Shown in pieces: positions 63,852 to 64,000 of a stretch of 64,000 nucleotides of DNA (positions are counted from its first letter, which is position 1; every line of letters begins with the position of its first letter). Source of the DNA: a virus. Below the pieces are notes generated by a model. It had not been told where the DNA came from, made no database searches, and worked only from the letters and a program-made list of their open reading frames with translations. The translations under genes were made by a program, and so were the position numbers. Location: IMG/VR virus record IMGVR_UViG_3300025759_000072, positions 25,419 to 89,418 of that record. One strand, given 5' to 3'.

Positions 63852-64000
63852 TTAGTTATCAACCTTTGCGCTACCACGCCATTGATAACAAGACCAATAA
63901 CGAGCTTTCCATTTTGGACCTGGATCACTACAGTTATGACGAGCACGGAAAGATTTACGACGAGCAGGATCATCACGTTTGATTTCCATATTTGGATCAC
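63852..64000 (-). CDS. C-terminal end of a marine-phage structural-type protein
   Basis: The last 48 codons before a TAA at 63852-63854; the rest lies beyond the right edge. DDPARRKSFRARHNCSDPGPKWKARYWSCYQWRG is a recurrent C-terminal module of internal or head proteins of marine T4-like phages, with the RARH-x-C and WSC signature. The function is not established. Confidence 0.75.
   Translation of the reverse strand, partial: DPNMEIKRDDPARRKSFRARHNCSDPGPKWKARYWSCYQWRGSAKVDN

Noticed and set aside
1-64000. CRISPR arrays, integrase or attachment sites
   Set aside because: No regularly spaced repeats, no integrase-like gene and no tRNA-end duplication were seen; the phage looks strictly lytic within this window.

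Overview
This window looks like part of the genome of a T4-type myovirus (tailed phage, contractile tail). It carries T4-like genes for the baseplate (gp6, gp25, gp5, gp27-like, gp53, gp48/gp54-like, gp26/gp51), head completion (gp4), replication and late transcription (gp32, gp59, gp33, gp61 primase, RNase H), nucleotide synthesis (NrdA, NrdB, ThyX) and lysis (T4-type lysozyme, Rz/Rz1-like spanins). AT-rich composition, PhoH, FmdB-like and DUF932 proteins and the style of the virion proteins point to a marine phage of the cyanophage/pelagiphage kind. The best host clue is a circularly permuted, two-piece tmRNA gene on the minus strand (about 18.92-19.19 kb). Its architecture is that of alphaproteobacteria, so an alphaproteobacterial host is my inference.

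Layout. 1-9.2 kb (minus): baseplate hub and wedge operon. 9.27-13.56 kb (plus): gp4, a conserved late gene, a tail-tube-family protein, gp26 with a probable -1 frameshift into a gp51-like tail, and a tape-measure candidate. 13.6-16.1 kb (minus): gp32, gp59, gp33, a secreted SleB-like hydrolase and a one-helix membrane protein. 16.2-18.4 kb (plus): a 731-residue FecR-domain protein with three long repeats. 18.4-21.1 kb (minus): two small genes, the tmRNA and an operon of exported proteins. 21.2-21.7 kb (plus): an HNH endonuclease. 21.65-26 kb (minus): small early genes, nearly all behind near-identical sigma70-type promoters. 25.8-27.7 kb (minus): a MotA/TolQ/ExbB-like channel with an ExbD-like partner and two envelope proteins. 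27.7-36.4 kb: exonuclease, PhoH, RNase H and conserved phage genes. 36.5-41.9 kb: dense small genes and two tRNAs (Pro-TGG, Arg-TCT) lying inside an open reading frame. 42-50.7 kb: a surface-glycan module (glycosyltransferases, methyltransferases, sulfotransferase, KdsA, APS-kinase-like protein). 50.8-55.3 kb: nrdB, nrdA, thyX, primase. 55.4-57.9 kb: lysis cassette. 57.9-64 kb: virion proteins.

Two promoter classes are visible. T4-type late boxes (TATAAATA) precede structural genes, the FecR gene, the HNH gene and possibly the proton-channel operon. Consensus sigma70 promoters (TTGACT or TTGACA, 16-17 bases, TATAAT-like) precede early and replication genes and the tmRNA. The likely programme is host-polymerase early expression of small takeover genes, tmRNA and replication genes, then gp33-dependent late expression of virion and lysis genes. 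No sequence database could be searched, so all names rest on recognised motifs, length and gene order.
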